Shown piece by piece: positions 16,330 through 24,715 of a DNA stretch of 60,761 nt. A model generated the notes under the pieces. That model made no database searches and had not been told where the DNA came from. It worked only from the letters and a program-made list of their open reading frames with translations. The position numbers and the translations under genes are program-made. Within the stretch, counting starts at the first letter, position 1. Every line of letters begins with the position of its first letter. The stretch covers positions 1-60,761 of the forward strand of contig NZ_WBMS02000058.1 in NCBI RefSeq assembly GCF_008923205.2, in the 5' to 3' direction. This DNA comes from Actinomadura physcomitrii (lineage in GTDB: Bacteria; Actinomycetota; Actinomycetes; Streptosporangiales; Streptosporangiaceae).

Positions 16330-17007
16330 GTGTTCTACACGTTCATGACGCGAGTGGTGCGTCCGATCCTTTGGCTCCTATTCCGCCCGCGGGTCATCGG
16401 CGGGGAGAACGTGCCCTCCTACGGGCCGCTCATCGTCGCCAGCAACCACCTGTCGTTCATCGACAGCTTCATCATCCCGCTCGCCGTCCCCCGGCCGGTG
16501 ACCTACATCGCCAAGGCCGACTACTTCGCCGGCGGCGGCCTCAAGCGCGGCTTCGTCCGCTGGTTCCTCACCAACCTCGGCCACGTCCCGGTCAAGCGCG
16601 GCGCCCGCCGCGCCGCGATGGGCGCCCTCGAGCAGGCCGGCGACGTCCTCGCCAACAGCGGCGCCTTCGCGATCTACCCCGAGGGCACCCGCTCCCCGGA
16701 CGGCCGCCTCTACCGGGGCCGCACCGGCGTCGGCTGGCTCGTCCTGCACTCCGGCGCCCGCGTCCTGCCCGTCGCGCTGGAGGGCACCGAGAAGATCCAG
16801 CCGATCGGGGCGTCCAAGCCGCGCGTCTTCGGCCCCCGCCCCACCGTCCGCATCGGCCCGCCGATGGACTTCTCCCACTACCGCGACCTGCCGCCCGCCA
16901 AGGCCCGCCGCGCCATCACCGACGAGATCGTCGAGGCCATCCAGAAGATGTCCGGCCAGGAGTACGCCCCCGTCTACAACGAGCGGGCCGACGAAGAACA
17001 GCAGTAG
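16330..17007 (+). CDS. 1-acyl-sn-glycerol-3-phosphate acyltransferase (PlsC family)
   Basis: About 225 residues from GTG 16330, which has AGGAGG 4 bases upstream; the frame is open back to 16228. It has an N-terminal hydrophobic segment (YTFMTRVVRPILWLLF), the catalytic HX4D box (NHLSFID), a KADYF segment and the glycerol-phosphate-binding PEGTRS box. It acylates lysophosphatidic acid to phosphatidic acid at the membrane during phospholipid synthesis. It stands alone; the sequence downstream is a degraded region. Confidence 0.9.
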   Translation: MFYTFMTRVVRPILWLLFRPRVIGGENVPSYGPLIVASNHLSFIDSFIIPLAVPRPVTYIAKADYFAGGGLKRGFVRWFLTNLGHVPVKRGARRAAMGALEQAGDVLANSGAFAIYPEGTRSPDGRLYRGRTGVGWLVLHSGARVLPVALEGTEKIQPIGASKPRVFGPRPTVRIGPPMDFSHYRDLPPAKARRAITDEIVEAIQKMSGQEYAPVYNERADEEQQ

Positions 17008-17060
17008 CGCCGGCGGCGCGGACGGGCCGCGCCACCGGCATGATCGGGGAGTCCGCCGGC

Positions 17061-17300
17061 TCAGCGGCGGCGGGCGGCGCGCAGGAGCAGCAGGCCCGAG
17101 GCGAGCACCGCCGCGGCCGTCGCGCCGTGGACGCCGAACGCGGTCGCCTTGGAGCCGTGGTGGGCGAGGACGGTGACCATGTCGCCGGCCGCGATCGTCG
17201 AGAACGCGCACATCACCAGGCCGAGCGCCTCGCGCTTCCCCGGGCCAGCAGCGCGAGGACGGCGAGGCCCGCGGCGAGGTCGTGCCGGTCGACCGCACGA
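17061..17300 (-). pseudogene. 3' remnant of a DUF4267-type small membrane protein, frameshifted
   Basis: Reading on the minus strand toward the stop at 17061, the frame encodes REALGLVMCAFSTIAAG, then GSKATAFGVHGATAAAVL and a last TM segment, the conserved C-terminal half of DUF4267 proteins. Upstream, the matching segment HDLAAGLAVLALLARG lies in another frame, so one base is missing or added near the CCCCGGG at 17244-17250. Everything 5' of about 17300 is gone and replaced by a plus-strand gene tail. It cannot make a functional protein. A sequencing slip would explain the frameshift but not the missing N-terminus. Confidence 0.65.
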
Positions 17301-17683
17301 TCGAGGACCTGTGGCGCGGCGAGCCCCCGGCGCAGGCCGCCGACGTCCTCGCCGCCGCGCACGCCGCCGCGGGCCGGCTCGCCGAAGCGCGCCGCCTGTA
17401 CGAGTCGGCCCCGCCGATCCAGCCGGACTACCTCTTCACCATGTTCTGCACGTTCCGCGCCATGACCGTCGTCGCGCTCGGCGACGCGCGGGGCGCGGCG
17501 GAGATGTACGAGGTGCTACTGCCGCACCGGGACGGCCCGCCGGCCGGGCTGGAGAGCCTGGCGGTCGCGATGCCGCCGCCCGCCCGCACGCTGGCCGAAC
17601 TCGCGCCCCTCGCCGGCGAGGACCCGGCCCCGCACGTCCGGCGCGCGGCCGAGATCGCGGCCCTGTGGAACGCCCCGCATTGA
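17282..17683 (+). pseudogene. C-terminal remnant resembling a SARP/BTAD-type TPR regulator
   Basis: An open frame from GTG 17282 encodes about 133 residues of TPR-like helices (RLAEARRLYESAPPIQPDY, then ALGDARGAAEMYEVLLPHR, then ARTLAELAPLAGE). These resemble the C-terminal half of BTAD/SARP or large TPR regulators, where LLPHRD and a conserved LGxLA segment are common. There is no DNA-binding domain and no convincing RBS, and its first bases overlap the DUF4267 remnant on the other strand. Best read as the tail left by a deletion. It could be expressed as a short protein, but I doubt it. Confidence 0.5.
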
Positions 17684-17770
17684 GGGTTCCCGCCCGCATT
17701 GGGGTGCTCCTGCCGCCCGCACCGCGTGTCGGCCGGGTGCCGCGCGGGCCGGGCCCCTAGGGTCGCGGGC

Positions 17771-18475
17771 ATGGCGCACAGGCTCCTCCCGCTCGCGGTG
17801 CTGGCGACGGTCGCGGCGGCGTCCGCCTGCGGCGGCTCCGGCGGCTCCGGCGGCGGGACGGTCCCCGGCCCCGCCCGCGCTGCGCCCGCCGGCACGGGCT
17901 ACACCTCCGACCAGCTCGGGCAGGCGCTGCTCCAGCAGGTCACCGGCTACTGGCGCGGCGAGCCCGACTCCGGCGAGTACGGCTCGCTGAAGGCGCTGCG
18001 GAACGCCGCGCAGGTGCGCCAGGAGGCGACCCTCGACAAGCCGAAGTGCGCGGACGCCCAGACCGGCGGCCGCAGGCAGGTCGCCGCCGACGTGCCGACC
18101 GCGCTCGTCACGTTCGTCAAGGGCGACGGCCAGACCGCGACGGAGACCCTCATGGGCGTCGCGGACGCCGACGCCGAGAAGCAGGTCGAGGCCCGCGTCC
18201 CGCCCGGCTGCCTGACGTTCCGCACCCGCCTCGGCGACAAGTGGGCCGAGCACCGGATCACCGAGACCCCGCGCGGCGACATCGGCAACGGCTCGCGGAC
18301 GGTCGGCGTCGCCACCACCATCGGCGCCCAGCGCATGAACACCTGGTACGTGGTGTTCCAGGGCCGCCACTACCTCGGTTCCGTGAGCGTCTTCGGCCCG
18401 AACGCGACCCGTGCCGAGGCCGAGTCCCTCGCGCGCGCCTCCGTCGCCCAGGCCCATCGGATCCTCGGCAGGTAG
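17771..18475 (+). CDS. Secreted lipoprotein of unknown function
   Basis: 234 residues from ATG 17771. The signal peptide ends in a lipobox-like ASAC (C20), followed by a Gly/Ser linker and a roughly 190-residue exported domain with two cysteines (KCADAQ and PPGCLTF) that may form a disulphide. The second half is predicted beta/alpha (WAEHRITETPRGDIG, NTWYVVFQGRHYLGSVSVFG). I do not recognise the family. TAGGGT at 17758-17763 is a good -10 box, 7 bases before the start codon, so the mRNA is probably leaderless. Confidence 0.8.
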   Translation: MAHRLLPLAVLATVAAASACGGSGGSGGGTVPGPARAAPAGTGYTSDQLGQALLQQVTGYWRGEPDSGEYGSLKALRNAAQVRQEATLDKPKCADAQTGGRRQVAADVPTALVTFVKGDGQTATETLMGVADADAEKQVEARVPPGCLTFRTRLGDKWAEHRITETPRGDIGNGSRTVGVATTIGAQRMNTWYVVFQGRHYLGSVSVFGPNATRAEAESLARASVAQAHRILGR

Positions 18476-18554
18476 CGCGCTTCACCGAACCCGCGCGGAC
18501 CTCTAGTGTCGAGATCGCAAGCGATGATGCACACGGATACGAGCGGGGGTTGTC

Positions 18555-18758
18555 TTGATCGGCAAGGAGGGCCGGGTGACCGGCCGGATCGGCCCCGGGC
18601 TGGTCGGCGAGGTCATGATCGCGATCCGGGGCGGGTCGGAGGCCTTCTACGCCCACCCGGTCGATCCGCGCGAGGAGATCGCGGTCGGCTCGATCGTCGT
18701 CGTGGTCGAGTACCACCCGCCGCGGACGGTGTACGTGGCGCACGCCCTGGCGTCCTGA
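18555..18758 (+). CDS. Short NfeD-like OB-fold protein
   Basis: 67 residues from TTG 18555. It is a small beta-barrel (GRVTGRIGPGLVGEVMIAI, then GSIVVVVEYHPPRTVYVAHAL) resembling the soluble OB-fold of NfeD proteins, without their TM or protease parts. NfeD and SPFH/flotillin genes are commonly paired, and the flotillin gene follows 110 bases downstream on the same strand. That context is the main support. It would act at the membrane with the flotillin. Confidence 0.75.
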   Translation: MIGKEGRVTGRIGPGLVGEVMIAIRGGSEAFYAHPVDPREEIAVGSIVVVVEYHPPRTVYVAHALAS

Positions 18759-18868
18759 AGACTGCCGCAAAAGGGACGAACCAACGGCGGGTCCGCTGCG
18801 TCTACTGGAAAACGCGGACGGGACCCGCCACCACCGGGCCGGCCGCCCGCCGAGAGTGAGGAGGCCGC

Positions 18869-20215
18869 ATGCCATTCGTCGCGGTGGCGATCGCCGTGGT
18901 CGTCGCCATCATCGTGCTGATCATCCTGTTCAAGATGGTCTGGCGCGTCGCGGAGCCGAACGAAGCGCTGATCATCTCCGGTCTGGGAGCCCGGTCCAAG
19001 CCGATCGACGGGGTGGACAGCCTCGGCTTCAAGATCGTCACTGGTAAGGGCACCTCGGTGCTGCCCGGCTTCCAGACGGCCCGCCGGCTCCGGCTGGACA
19101 GCCGCGCCGCCAACCTCGAGGTCCACTGCGTGACCCAGCAGGGCATCCCGGTGAAGGTCCGCGGCGTCGTCATCTACAAGGTCGGGGACGACTTCGTCTC
19201 GATCGCCAACGCCGCGCGCCGCTTCCTGGAGCAGCAGAAGTCGATGGACGGGGCGATCCACGAGCTGTTCACCGGCCACCTCCGCTCGATCATCGGCAAC
19301 CTGACCGTCGAGGACCTGATCCTCAACCGCGAGCGGCTCACCTCCGAGACCCGCGGCTCGGCCGCCGACGAGATGAGCAAGCTCGGCCTGGTCGTCGACT
19401 CGCTGCAGATCCAGGAGATCGACGACGAGACCGGCTACATCACCAACCTGGGCCGCCCGCACGCCGCGAAGGTCGCCGCGGAGGCCCGCATCGCCGAGGC
19501 CGAGCGGAACCAGGAGGCCACCCGCAAGGAGCAGGAGGCCATGCGGGAGAACGCCGCGGTGATCCGGGACACCGAGATCAAGAAGGCGGAGTACGAGGGC
19601 CAGGTGCAGCAGGCCGCGCAGCAGGCTCGCCAGGAGGTCATCCTCAAGGAGACCCGCAACGCCGAGCTGGAGGCCGAGCGCACCGAGAAGCGGCTGGAGA
19701 GCGAGGTCCGCAAGCCGGCCGACGCGCGCGCGTACGAGCAGGTGAAGCTGGCGGAGGCCGAGCGGGAGGAGCGCATCTCCTACGCGCAGGCCGCCGCGAC
19801 CGAGGTGCAGCTGAGGGCGCAGCGGGAGGCCGAGGCGACCCGGCTGCTCGGTGAGGCGCAGGCCGACGCGATCCGCCAGAAGGGCCTCGCGGAGGCCGAG
19901 GCGATCAAGGCCCGCGCGGACGCGCTGGCGCAGAACACCGACGCGGTCATCGCCCAGCAGCTCGCGGAGAAGTGGCCGGAGATCGTCCAGGCGGGCGCGG
20001 GCGTGTTCGGCAACGTCGACAACATGGTGGTGCTGAACGGCGCGGACGGCATCGAGGACATGCTCGCCAAGGCGCTGACGCTCGGCGGCACCGGCCTCGG
20101 GCTGGCCCGCCAGCTGCTGTCGGGGATGAACGGCCAGAACGGGCAGAGCGCGGTGAACGGCCACCCCGGTCCCGTCCCGCCCGTCGCGGCGCCGTCGGGC
20201 CCGGACGAGAGCTGA
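18869..20215 (+). CDS. Flotillin-like SPFH-domain membrane protein
   Basis: 448 residues. An N-terminal TM segment (about 3-25) is followed by an SPFH/PHB domain (about 28-190), a long Glu/Ala/Arg coiled coil rich in EAE repeats (about 200-360) and a flotillin-type C-terminus (about 365-420) before a disordered tail. Flotillins oligomerise at the membrane and organise functional microdomains. GAGGAG precedes the start. Together with the NfeD-like gene it forms a two-gene unit closed by a strong terminator. Confidence 0.93.
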   Translation: MPFVAVAIAVVVAIIVLIILFKMVWRVAEPNEALIISGLGARSKPIDGVDSLGFKIVTGKGTSVLPGFQTARRLRLDSRAANLEVHCVTQQGIPVKVRGVVIYKVGDDFVSIANAARRFLEQQKSMDGAIHELFTGHLRSIIGNLTVEDLILNRERLTSETRGSAADEMSKLGLVVDSLQIQEIDDETGYITNLGRPHAAKVAAEARIAEAERNQEATRKEQEAMRENAAVIRDTEIKKAEYEGQVQQAAQQARQEVILKETRNAELEAERTEKRLESEVRKPADARAYEQVKLAEAEREERISYAQAAATEVQLRAQREAEATRLLGEAQADAIRQKGLAEAEAIKARADALAQNTDAVIAQQLAEKWPEIVQAGAGVFGNVDNMVVLNGADGIEDMLAKALTLGGTGLGLARQLLSGMNGQNGQSAVNGHPGPVPPVAAPSGPDES

Positions 20216-20228
20216 CGCACGACGACGC

Positions 20229-20255
20229 AAGGCCCGGCCGGTGCGGCCGGGCCTT
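20229..20255 (+). terminator. Intrinsic terminator of the NfeD/flotillin unit
   Basis: A perfect 11-bp stem, AAGGCCCGGCC (20229-20239) with GGCCGGGCCTT (20245-20255), around a 5-base loop, 14 bases after the flotillin stop. Confidence 0.85.
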
Positions 20256-20345
20256 CGCCATACCCGCGCCCCCGGCCGCGCGGGCGGGGCCGCGAGCCTT
20301 GCGCGGGCGGGGTTCGGGGGCGCCGGGCCCCAATAGACTCCAGGC

Positions 20346-21020
20346 ATGTCCGTGCCGCGGCTCGCCGTCTCCGTCGATCTGGTCGTGCTCACCGTGCGGG
20401 AGCAGCGGCTGTCCGCGCTGATGTGGCGGCGGGACCGGGCGCCCTACGACGGGGCGTGGTCGCTGCCCGGCGGGTTCATCCAGCTCGACGAGGACCTGCC
20501 CGTCGCCGCGTCCCGGCTGATGGCCGAGCGTGCGGGCCTCGCGGACGTCCGGATCCACCTGGAGCAGCTCGCGACCTACGGCTACCCCGACCGCGACCCC
20601 CGGCAGCGCGTCGTCAGCGTCGCCTACCTCGGCCTCGCGCCCGACCTGCCCGCCTCCAGCCGCGCGCAGGTGCTGTGGACGGCGGTGGACGACCTGATCG
20701 ACAACGACCGGGCCGCGTTCGACCACCGGCGGATCCTGTGCGACGGGATGGAGCGCGCGCGGGCGAAGCTGGAGTACACCTCGCTCGCGGCGGCGTTCTG
20801 CCCGCCCGAGTTCACCGTCGCGGAGCTGCGCCGGGTGTACGAGATCGTCTGGGGCACCGTCCTGGACCCGCGGAACTTCCACCGGAAGGTGACCGGCGCG
20901 GACCGGTTCCTGATCCCGACCGACCGGACGACGACGCGGGACGGCGGCCGTCCGGCGCGCCTGTACCGCCGCGGCGACGCCGAGCAGCTCCGCCCCCCCA
21001 TGCTCCGCCCCCGCACCTGA
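20346..21020 (+). CDS. NUDIX protein with NrtR-type winged helix
   Basis: 224 residues. Residues 1-140 are a NUDIX fold; 150-215 are the winged-helix domain (FTVAELRRVYEIVWG...DPRNFHRKV) typical of NrtR, the ADP-ribose-responsive repressor of NAD metabolism genes. The NUDIX box is degenerate: where GX5EX7REUXEEXGU is expected, the sequence gives GGFIQLDED then SRLMAERAGL, so the first catalytic Glu of REUXEE is Leu and the last is Arg. It probably binds rather than hydrolyses its nucleotide. No NAD gene is adjacent. TAGACT (20334-20339) lies 6 bases before ATG, suggesting a leaderless mRNA. Confidence 0.88.
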   Translation: MSVPRLAVSVDLVVLTVREQRLSALMWRRDRAPYDGAWSLPGGFIQLDEDLPVAASRLMAERAGLADVRIHLEQLATYGYPDRDPRQRVVSVAYLGLAPDLPASSRAQVLWTAVDDLIDNDRAAFDHRRILCDGMERARAKLEYTSLAAAFCPPEFTVAELRRVYEIVWGTVLDPRNFHRKVTGADRFLIPTDRTTTRDGGRPARLYRRGDAEQLRPPMLRPRT

Positions 21021-21023
21021 GAA

Positions 21024-21196
<173 letters not shown>

Positions 21197-21262
21197 GGAG
21201 GAGGCCGGTTTGACCTGGGGTGATGTCGCGGGCATCCGGGCGGGATTGCTAGCTTGCGACCT

Positions 21263-21547
21263 ATGAACGGTGACTCGTCCGAAGTGCTGGGCCTGCTCGT
21301 CAGGGACATCGGGGAGGCCGGCGTCGCGGAGATGGCCGGGTCCCCCGGGCTGGCGGCGGCGGTCGACCAGCACGTGGCGAGCCTGCGCGACGAGCTGGGC
21401 GAGCCGGGCGAGGACGAGCTGATGGGCTACCTGCGGTCGTTCGCGGAGGAGGCGTTCAACCGCGGCTGGTGGCCGGACAGCACGCGCGACTGGGAGTTCG
21501 TCCGGATCGTCGCGGTGTGCTGGATGATGCGGGAGAACGCGGCGTGA
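21263..21547 (+). CDS. Small DUF6401-like protein
   Basis: 94 residues from ATG 21263. The sequence GSPGLAAAVDQHVASLRDEL and the DWEFVRIVAVCWM segment match the pattern of the actinobacterial DUF6401 proteins, sometimes labelled natural-product biosynthesis proteins, whose function is not established. No biosynthetic cluster is visible here. TAGCTT (21250-21255) is a plausible -10, 7 bases before the start, so the message may be leaderless. Confidence 0.65.
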   Translation: MNGDSSEVLGLLVRDIGEAGVAEMAGSPGLAAAVDQHVASLRDELGEPGEDELMGYLRSFAEEAFNRGWWPDSTRDWEFVRIVAVCWMMRENAA

Positions 21548-21587
21548 CGCGGGAGGCCCCGGCCTCTGAGGCGGGGCGTGTCCCGCT

Positions 21588-21618
21588 TTGACCTGGGACG
21601 TGGCGCATTCCGTAGGCT
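21588..21618 (+). promoter_or_regulatory. Candidate promoter of the aminotransferase gene
   Basis: TTGACC (21588-21593) and TAGGCT (21613-21618) are separated by 19 bases, a little long but close to the housekeeping consensus. An 11-base TTTGACCTGGG also occurs before the DUF6401-like gene (about 21209-21219). Confidence 0.45.
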
Positions 21619-21655
21619 TGACCCCAACACCCCTGTGCAGACCTGGAGGACAACG

Positions 21656-22735
21656 GTGTCCGAGGCAACCACTCCGCGCTTCCGCTCCGTCCTCGACCGG
21701 TTCGTGGCCTACAAGCCCGGGAAGGTCGTGGTGTCGCCCGAGGGCCGCTCGTTCAAGCTCTCGTCCAACGAGTCGCCGGAGGGGCCGCTCCCCTCGGTGC
21801 TGGACGCGATCACCGAGGCGGCGCGCGACATCAACCGCTACCCCGACAACAACGCGACCGCGCTGACCGAGGCGATCGCGGCGTTCTGCGGCGTGTCCGC
21901 CGAGCACGTCGCGGTGGGCTGCGGGTCGGTCGGCATGACGCAGATGCTGCTGGAGGCGGTCGCCGAGCCGGGCACCGAGGTCGTGTACGCGTGGCGGTCG
22001 TTCGAGGCGTACCCGCTGCTGGTGTCGCTGTCGGGCGCGACGGGCGTCCAGGTGCCGCTGGAAGAGGAGACGCACGACCTGGCCGCGATGGCGGACGCGA
22101 TCACCGAGCGGACGCGGCTGGTCTTCATCTGCAACCCGAACAACCCGACCGGGACCGTGGTGCCGCGCGCGGAGATCGAGGCGTTCCTCGACCGCGTCCC
22201 CGAGGACTGCCTGGTCGTGCTGGACGAGGCGTACCGCGAGTACGTCCGCGACGACGCCGTCCCGGACGGCCTCACGATGTACGGCGACCGCCCGAACCTG
22301 GCGGTATTGCGGACATTCTCGAAGGCGTACGGGCTGGCGGGGCTGCGGATCGGGTACCTGGTGGCGCACCCGGTCGTGGCAGGCGCGATCCGCAAGACGT
22401 TCCTGCCGTTCAGCGTGAACTCGGTGGCGCAGGCGGCGGGCATCGCCTCGCTGGCGGCGACGGGCGAGCTGCTGGAGCGGGTCGAGCGGACGGTGAAGGA
22501 GCGCGACCGGGTCCGCGGGACGCTGCTCGCGGACGGCTGGACGGTCCCGCCGACGGAGGCGAACTTCGTGTGGCTGCGGCTCGGCGAGCGGACGATGGAC
22601 TTCTCGGCGGCGTGCGACTCGCAGGGGGTGAGCGTCCGCCCGTTCGCGGGGGAGGGCGCGCGCGTCTCGATCGGGTCGCCGGAGGAGAACGACGCGTTCC
22701 TGGCCGTCGCGAAGGAGTTCCCGCACCGGAACTGA
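21656..22735 (+). CDS. hisC: Histidinol-phosphate / aromatic-amino-acid aminotransferase (HisC/Pat)
   Basis: About 359 residues from GTG 21656, chosen because GGAGGA lies 5 bases upstream; the frame is open to 21578. It is a fold-type I PLP enzyme: LSSNESPEGP, NRYPDNNATAL, FICNPNNPTGT, the PLP lysine in TFSKAYGLAGLRIGYLV, and the terminal R-V-S-IG segment binding the substrate carboxylate. HisC catalyses the imidazole-acetol-phosphate step of histidine synthesis; actinobacterial Pat enzymes of the same family make phenylalanine or tyrosine. With no his genes nearby, the Pat role is equally likely. Confidence 0.9.
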   Translation: MSEATTPRFRSVLDRFVAYKPGKVVVSPEGRSFKLSSNESPEGPLPSVLDAITEAARDINRYPDNNATALTEAIAAFCGVSAEHVAVGCGSVGMTQMLLEAVAEPGTEVVYAWRSFEAYPLLVSLSGATGVQVPLEEETHDLAAMADAITERTRLVFICNPNNPTGTVVPRAEIEAFLDRVPEDCLVVLDEAYREYVRDDAVPDGLTMYGDRPNLAVLRTFSKAYGLAGLRIGYLVAHPVVAGAIRKTFLPFSVNSVAQAAGIASLAATGELLERVERTVKERDRVRGTLLADGWTVPPTEANFVWLRLGERTMDFSAACDSQGVSVRPFAGEGARVSIGSPEENDAFLAVAKEFPHRN

Positions 22736-22743
22736 CGCTCGCG

Positions 22744-22787
22744 GACCGGGCCGTCCCGCCCCGCGGGGAGGGCGGGGCGGCCCGGTC
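22744..22787. terminator. Bidirectional terminator between convergent genes
   Basis: An 18-bp stem (22744-22761 with 22770-22787) with one G-T wobble and an 8-base loop lies between the aminotransferase (plus) and the secreted-protein gene (minus). Confidence 0.85.
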
Positions 22788-22793
22788 GCCGGG

Positions 22794-23426
22794 TCAGCTC
22801 GCGGCCGCCCAGAGCTGCTCGCCGCCGCTGCCGACGAGCTGGAAGGCGGCGGTCACGGTGGCGGTGCCCGGGCAGAGGAAGGATCCGCTCTGCTTGGTCA
22901 CGGTGCCGTTGGTGATCTTGGCTTGGGCCTGCGCGACGGAGGTGTCGGGCCGGCCCGGGTTGTCGGGGTTGTAGCCGTCGCCGGTGAGGGTGCCGGAGTA
23001 GACGCAGCTGAGCCCGAAGACGGTGGCGCCGACGGTGTAGTGGGCGACGGTGATGGTGCCGTCGTGGCCGCCGGAGACCGGTGCGTAGACGACGGAGCCG
23101 CCGGTCCAGGGCAGGCTCTGCGCGGTCACGGTCACGGAGCCGAGGCTGCTGGTGCAGCCGGTGAACGACGCCGACGTGACGGTCAGGTTCGAGCCGTCGG
23201 AGTTGATCGTGCCGTTCTGGACGGCCGAGGTGCAGGTGGCGTTGCTGAGCGAGGTGACGACCGAGACGTCGCCGAGGTTCGTCGCGACGACGCCGCCCGA
23301 GTAGGCGGGGCCGGTGGCGCTGCCGCTGTGGATGGTGGTGCCGGCGGCGGACGCCGGCGCCATGGCGAGCGCGAGGACGGAGGCCGAAGCGGCTCCGACG
23401 ACTGCGAGCTTGCGAACACGTGACAC
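22794..23426 (-). CDS. Secreted beta-rich protein of unknown function
   Basis: 210 residues. A signal peptide (cleavage near APASA-AG, about residue 28) leads to an exported, Thr/Ser/Gly-rich domain with four cysteines in two close pairs of segments (ATCTSAV, FTGCTSS; LSCVYSG, FLCPGTA), probably two disulphides. No TM or wall anchor is seen, so it is released or loosely held. The family is not recognised beyond the many small actinobacterial exported proteins of this look. AAGGGAG precedes the GTG start. Confidence 0.8.
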   Translation of the reverse strand: MSRVRKLAVVGAASASVLALAMAPASAAGTTIHSGSATGPAYSGGVVATNLGDVSVVTSLSNATCTSAVQNGTINSDGSNLTVTSASFTGCTSSLGSVTVTAQSLPWTGGSVVYAPVSGGHDGTITVAHYTVGATVFGLSCVYSGTLTGDGYNPDNPGRPDTSVAQAQAKITNGTVTKQSGSFLCPGTATVTAAFQLVGSGGEQLWAAAS

Positions 23427-24129
23427 CTGTGGCTCCCTTCGCGAGGTGTCAAGGGGGTGGTACGGCGATTAAGCACATCTCCGCGGGGCGCATTCAAGAG
23501 CCTGGCCGGATTGAGACACTTTCTGGTTTCTATTGGATGGAGCGGCTAATTTCCGCTTTAAGGCAGGCGAAATGGCGCGCCCGGTGAATGGCGCGCGAGA
23601 AGGGTGGAATTGGCGGGGTGAAGTGGCGGGGTGCGGTGCGGCGCGGCGGGCCCGCGTCCCGGGTGGTGCGCGGTCCCCGGCGCCCGGCGGGTGGGGCGTT
23701 CAACGAGGAGAGGCGGTCTGTGCTGGGGAAGCCCGGAAGGGCACCGGGCCGGCGCGGGTCAGCGGCAGGCGGACGGCGCGGGCAGCGGCGAACGGGCTTG
23801 TCGAGTGCACGGCGCGCTCCCGTGAATCCGGACATGGCAGGAACCGGTACGAGGGCACGCGCCCAGCGCTGGAGAATCCGCCCGGGCGGGCCGGCCGGGG
23901 TCAGCGATGATGCCTCACGTGACCGCCATGATGAACGGCGGAAGTTGATCGGTCAATACCATTCCTGGTGATCTCGATCCGGGCGGCCGGAAGGCCGTTT
24001 CCGGTTGCCCCCCGTGTGCGCCCGGTGCCCGCGAGGCCACGGGCGGTCGCAGCCGCGGCCCCCTGCGTCCCACCGCAAGGGCAGTTCGCTGCACGAATTA
24101 TCGGTGGCTTCGGGTGTTAGCCTGGCCGT
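23427..24129. other. 700-base intergenic region, no convincing gene
   Basis: It holds the upstream region of the secreted-protein gene (minus strand; TTGAAT and TTAATC about 19 bases apart near 23470-23500) and of marR at the right end. Short open frames exist on both strands, but none has an RBS or a recognisable product, and their composition is like noncoding GC-rich DNA. Confidence 0.5.
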
Positions 24130-24612
24130 GTGGGCAGAAATGATGACGGCCGGATCGGGGTGGTGGCCGCGCTGGTGCGGTCCTCGTTCCTGGTGGACGC
24201 CGTGTACGCGGCGTCGGCCCGGGAGTACGGGCTGACGCAGCAGCAGGGGCAGCTGCTCTGCGTGCTGATGGGGCGGTCGTACGGCATGGGCGAGCTGGGG
24301 TCGACGCTGGGGCTGGCGAAGTCGAGCCTCACCGGCCTGGTGGACCGCACCGAGCGCAACGGGCTGGTGCGGCGCGAGCCCGATCCCCGGGACACGCGGG
24401 CCGTGCGGGTCGCGCTGACCGAGCGCGGCGCCGGGCTCGCGGACGAGTTCTACGCCGAGACCTGCAAGCGGGTCGACGATCTGGCGGCCGGCCTGAGCGC
24501 CGGCGAGCGGGACGCGCTGGCGGGCCTGCTCGGCCGCGTCGTGCTGGACAACGAGGTCCCGGTGGTCTTCAAGGAGCCGGACGAAGGGGCCGCCGCGGAC
24601 CGCCCGCACTGA
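24130..24612 (+). CDS. MarR-family transcriptional regulator
   Basis: 160 residues from GTG 24130. The winged helix-turn-helix is intact: LTQQQGQLLCVLMG, MGELGSTLGLAKSSLTGLVDRTERNGLVRREPDPRDTRAVRVALTERG, flanked by dimerisation helices. TAGCCT (24118-24123) sits 6 bases before the start, suggesting a leaderless mRNA. A near-perfect inverted repeat between this gene and the following oxidoreductase is probably its operator, so it likely represses that gene and responds to a small phenolic or oxidant ligand, as is common in the family. Confidence 0.93.
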   Translation: MGRNDDGRIGVVAALVRSSFLVDAVYAASAREYGLTQQQGQLLCVLMGRSYGMGELGSTLGLAKSSLTGLVDRTERNGLVRREPDPRDTRAVRVALTERGAGLADEFYAETCKRVDDLAAGLSAGERDALAGLLGRVVLDNEVPVVFKEPDEGAAADRPH

Positions 24613-24648
24613 CGCCGCGGAATCACCTCCCTTAGCGTGAGATTGTTG

Positions 24649-24683
24649 TTCGTAGTGCGAACTGATACCGTTCGCATTACGAA
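24649..24683 (+). promoter_or_regulatory. Probable MarR operator before the oxidoreductase
   Basis: TTCGTAGTGCGAAC (24649-24662) and GTTCGCATTACGAA (24670-24683) are inverted repeats of 14 bases with one mismatch, 7 bases apart, 33 bases before the oxidoreductase start. The AT-rich surroundings suggest it overlaps the promoter. Confidence 0.8.
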
Positions 24684-24715
24684 CTTAAGCATTCGCCAAC
24701 GGGAGTGATGCCATC

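Noticed and set aside
23533..23910. Gene in the 23.5-23.9 kb gap
   Set aside because: No ribosome binding site, no family resemblance and noncoding-like composition.
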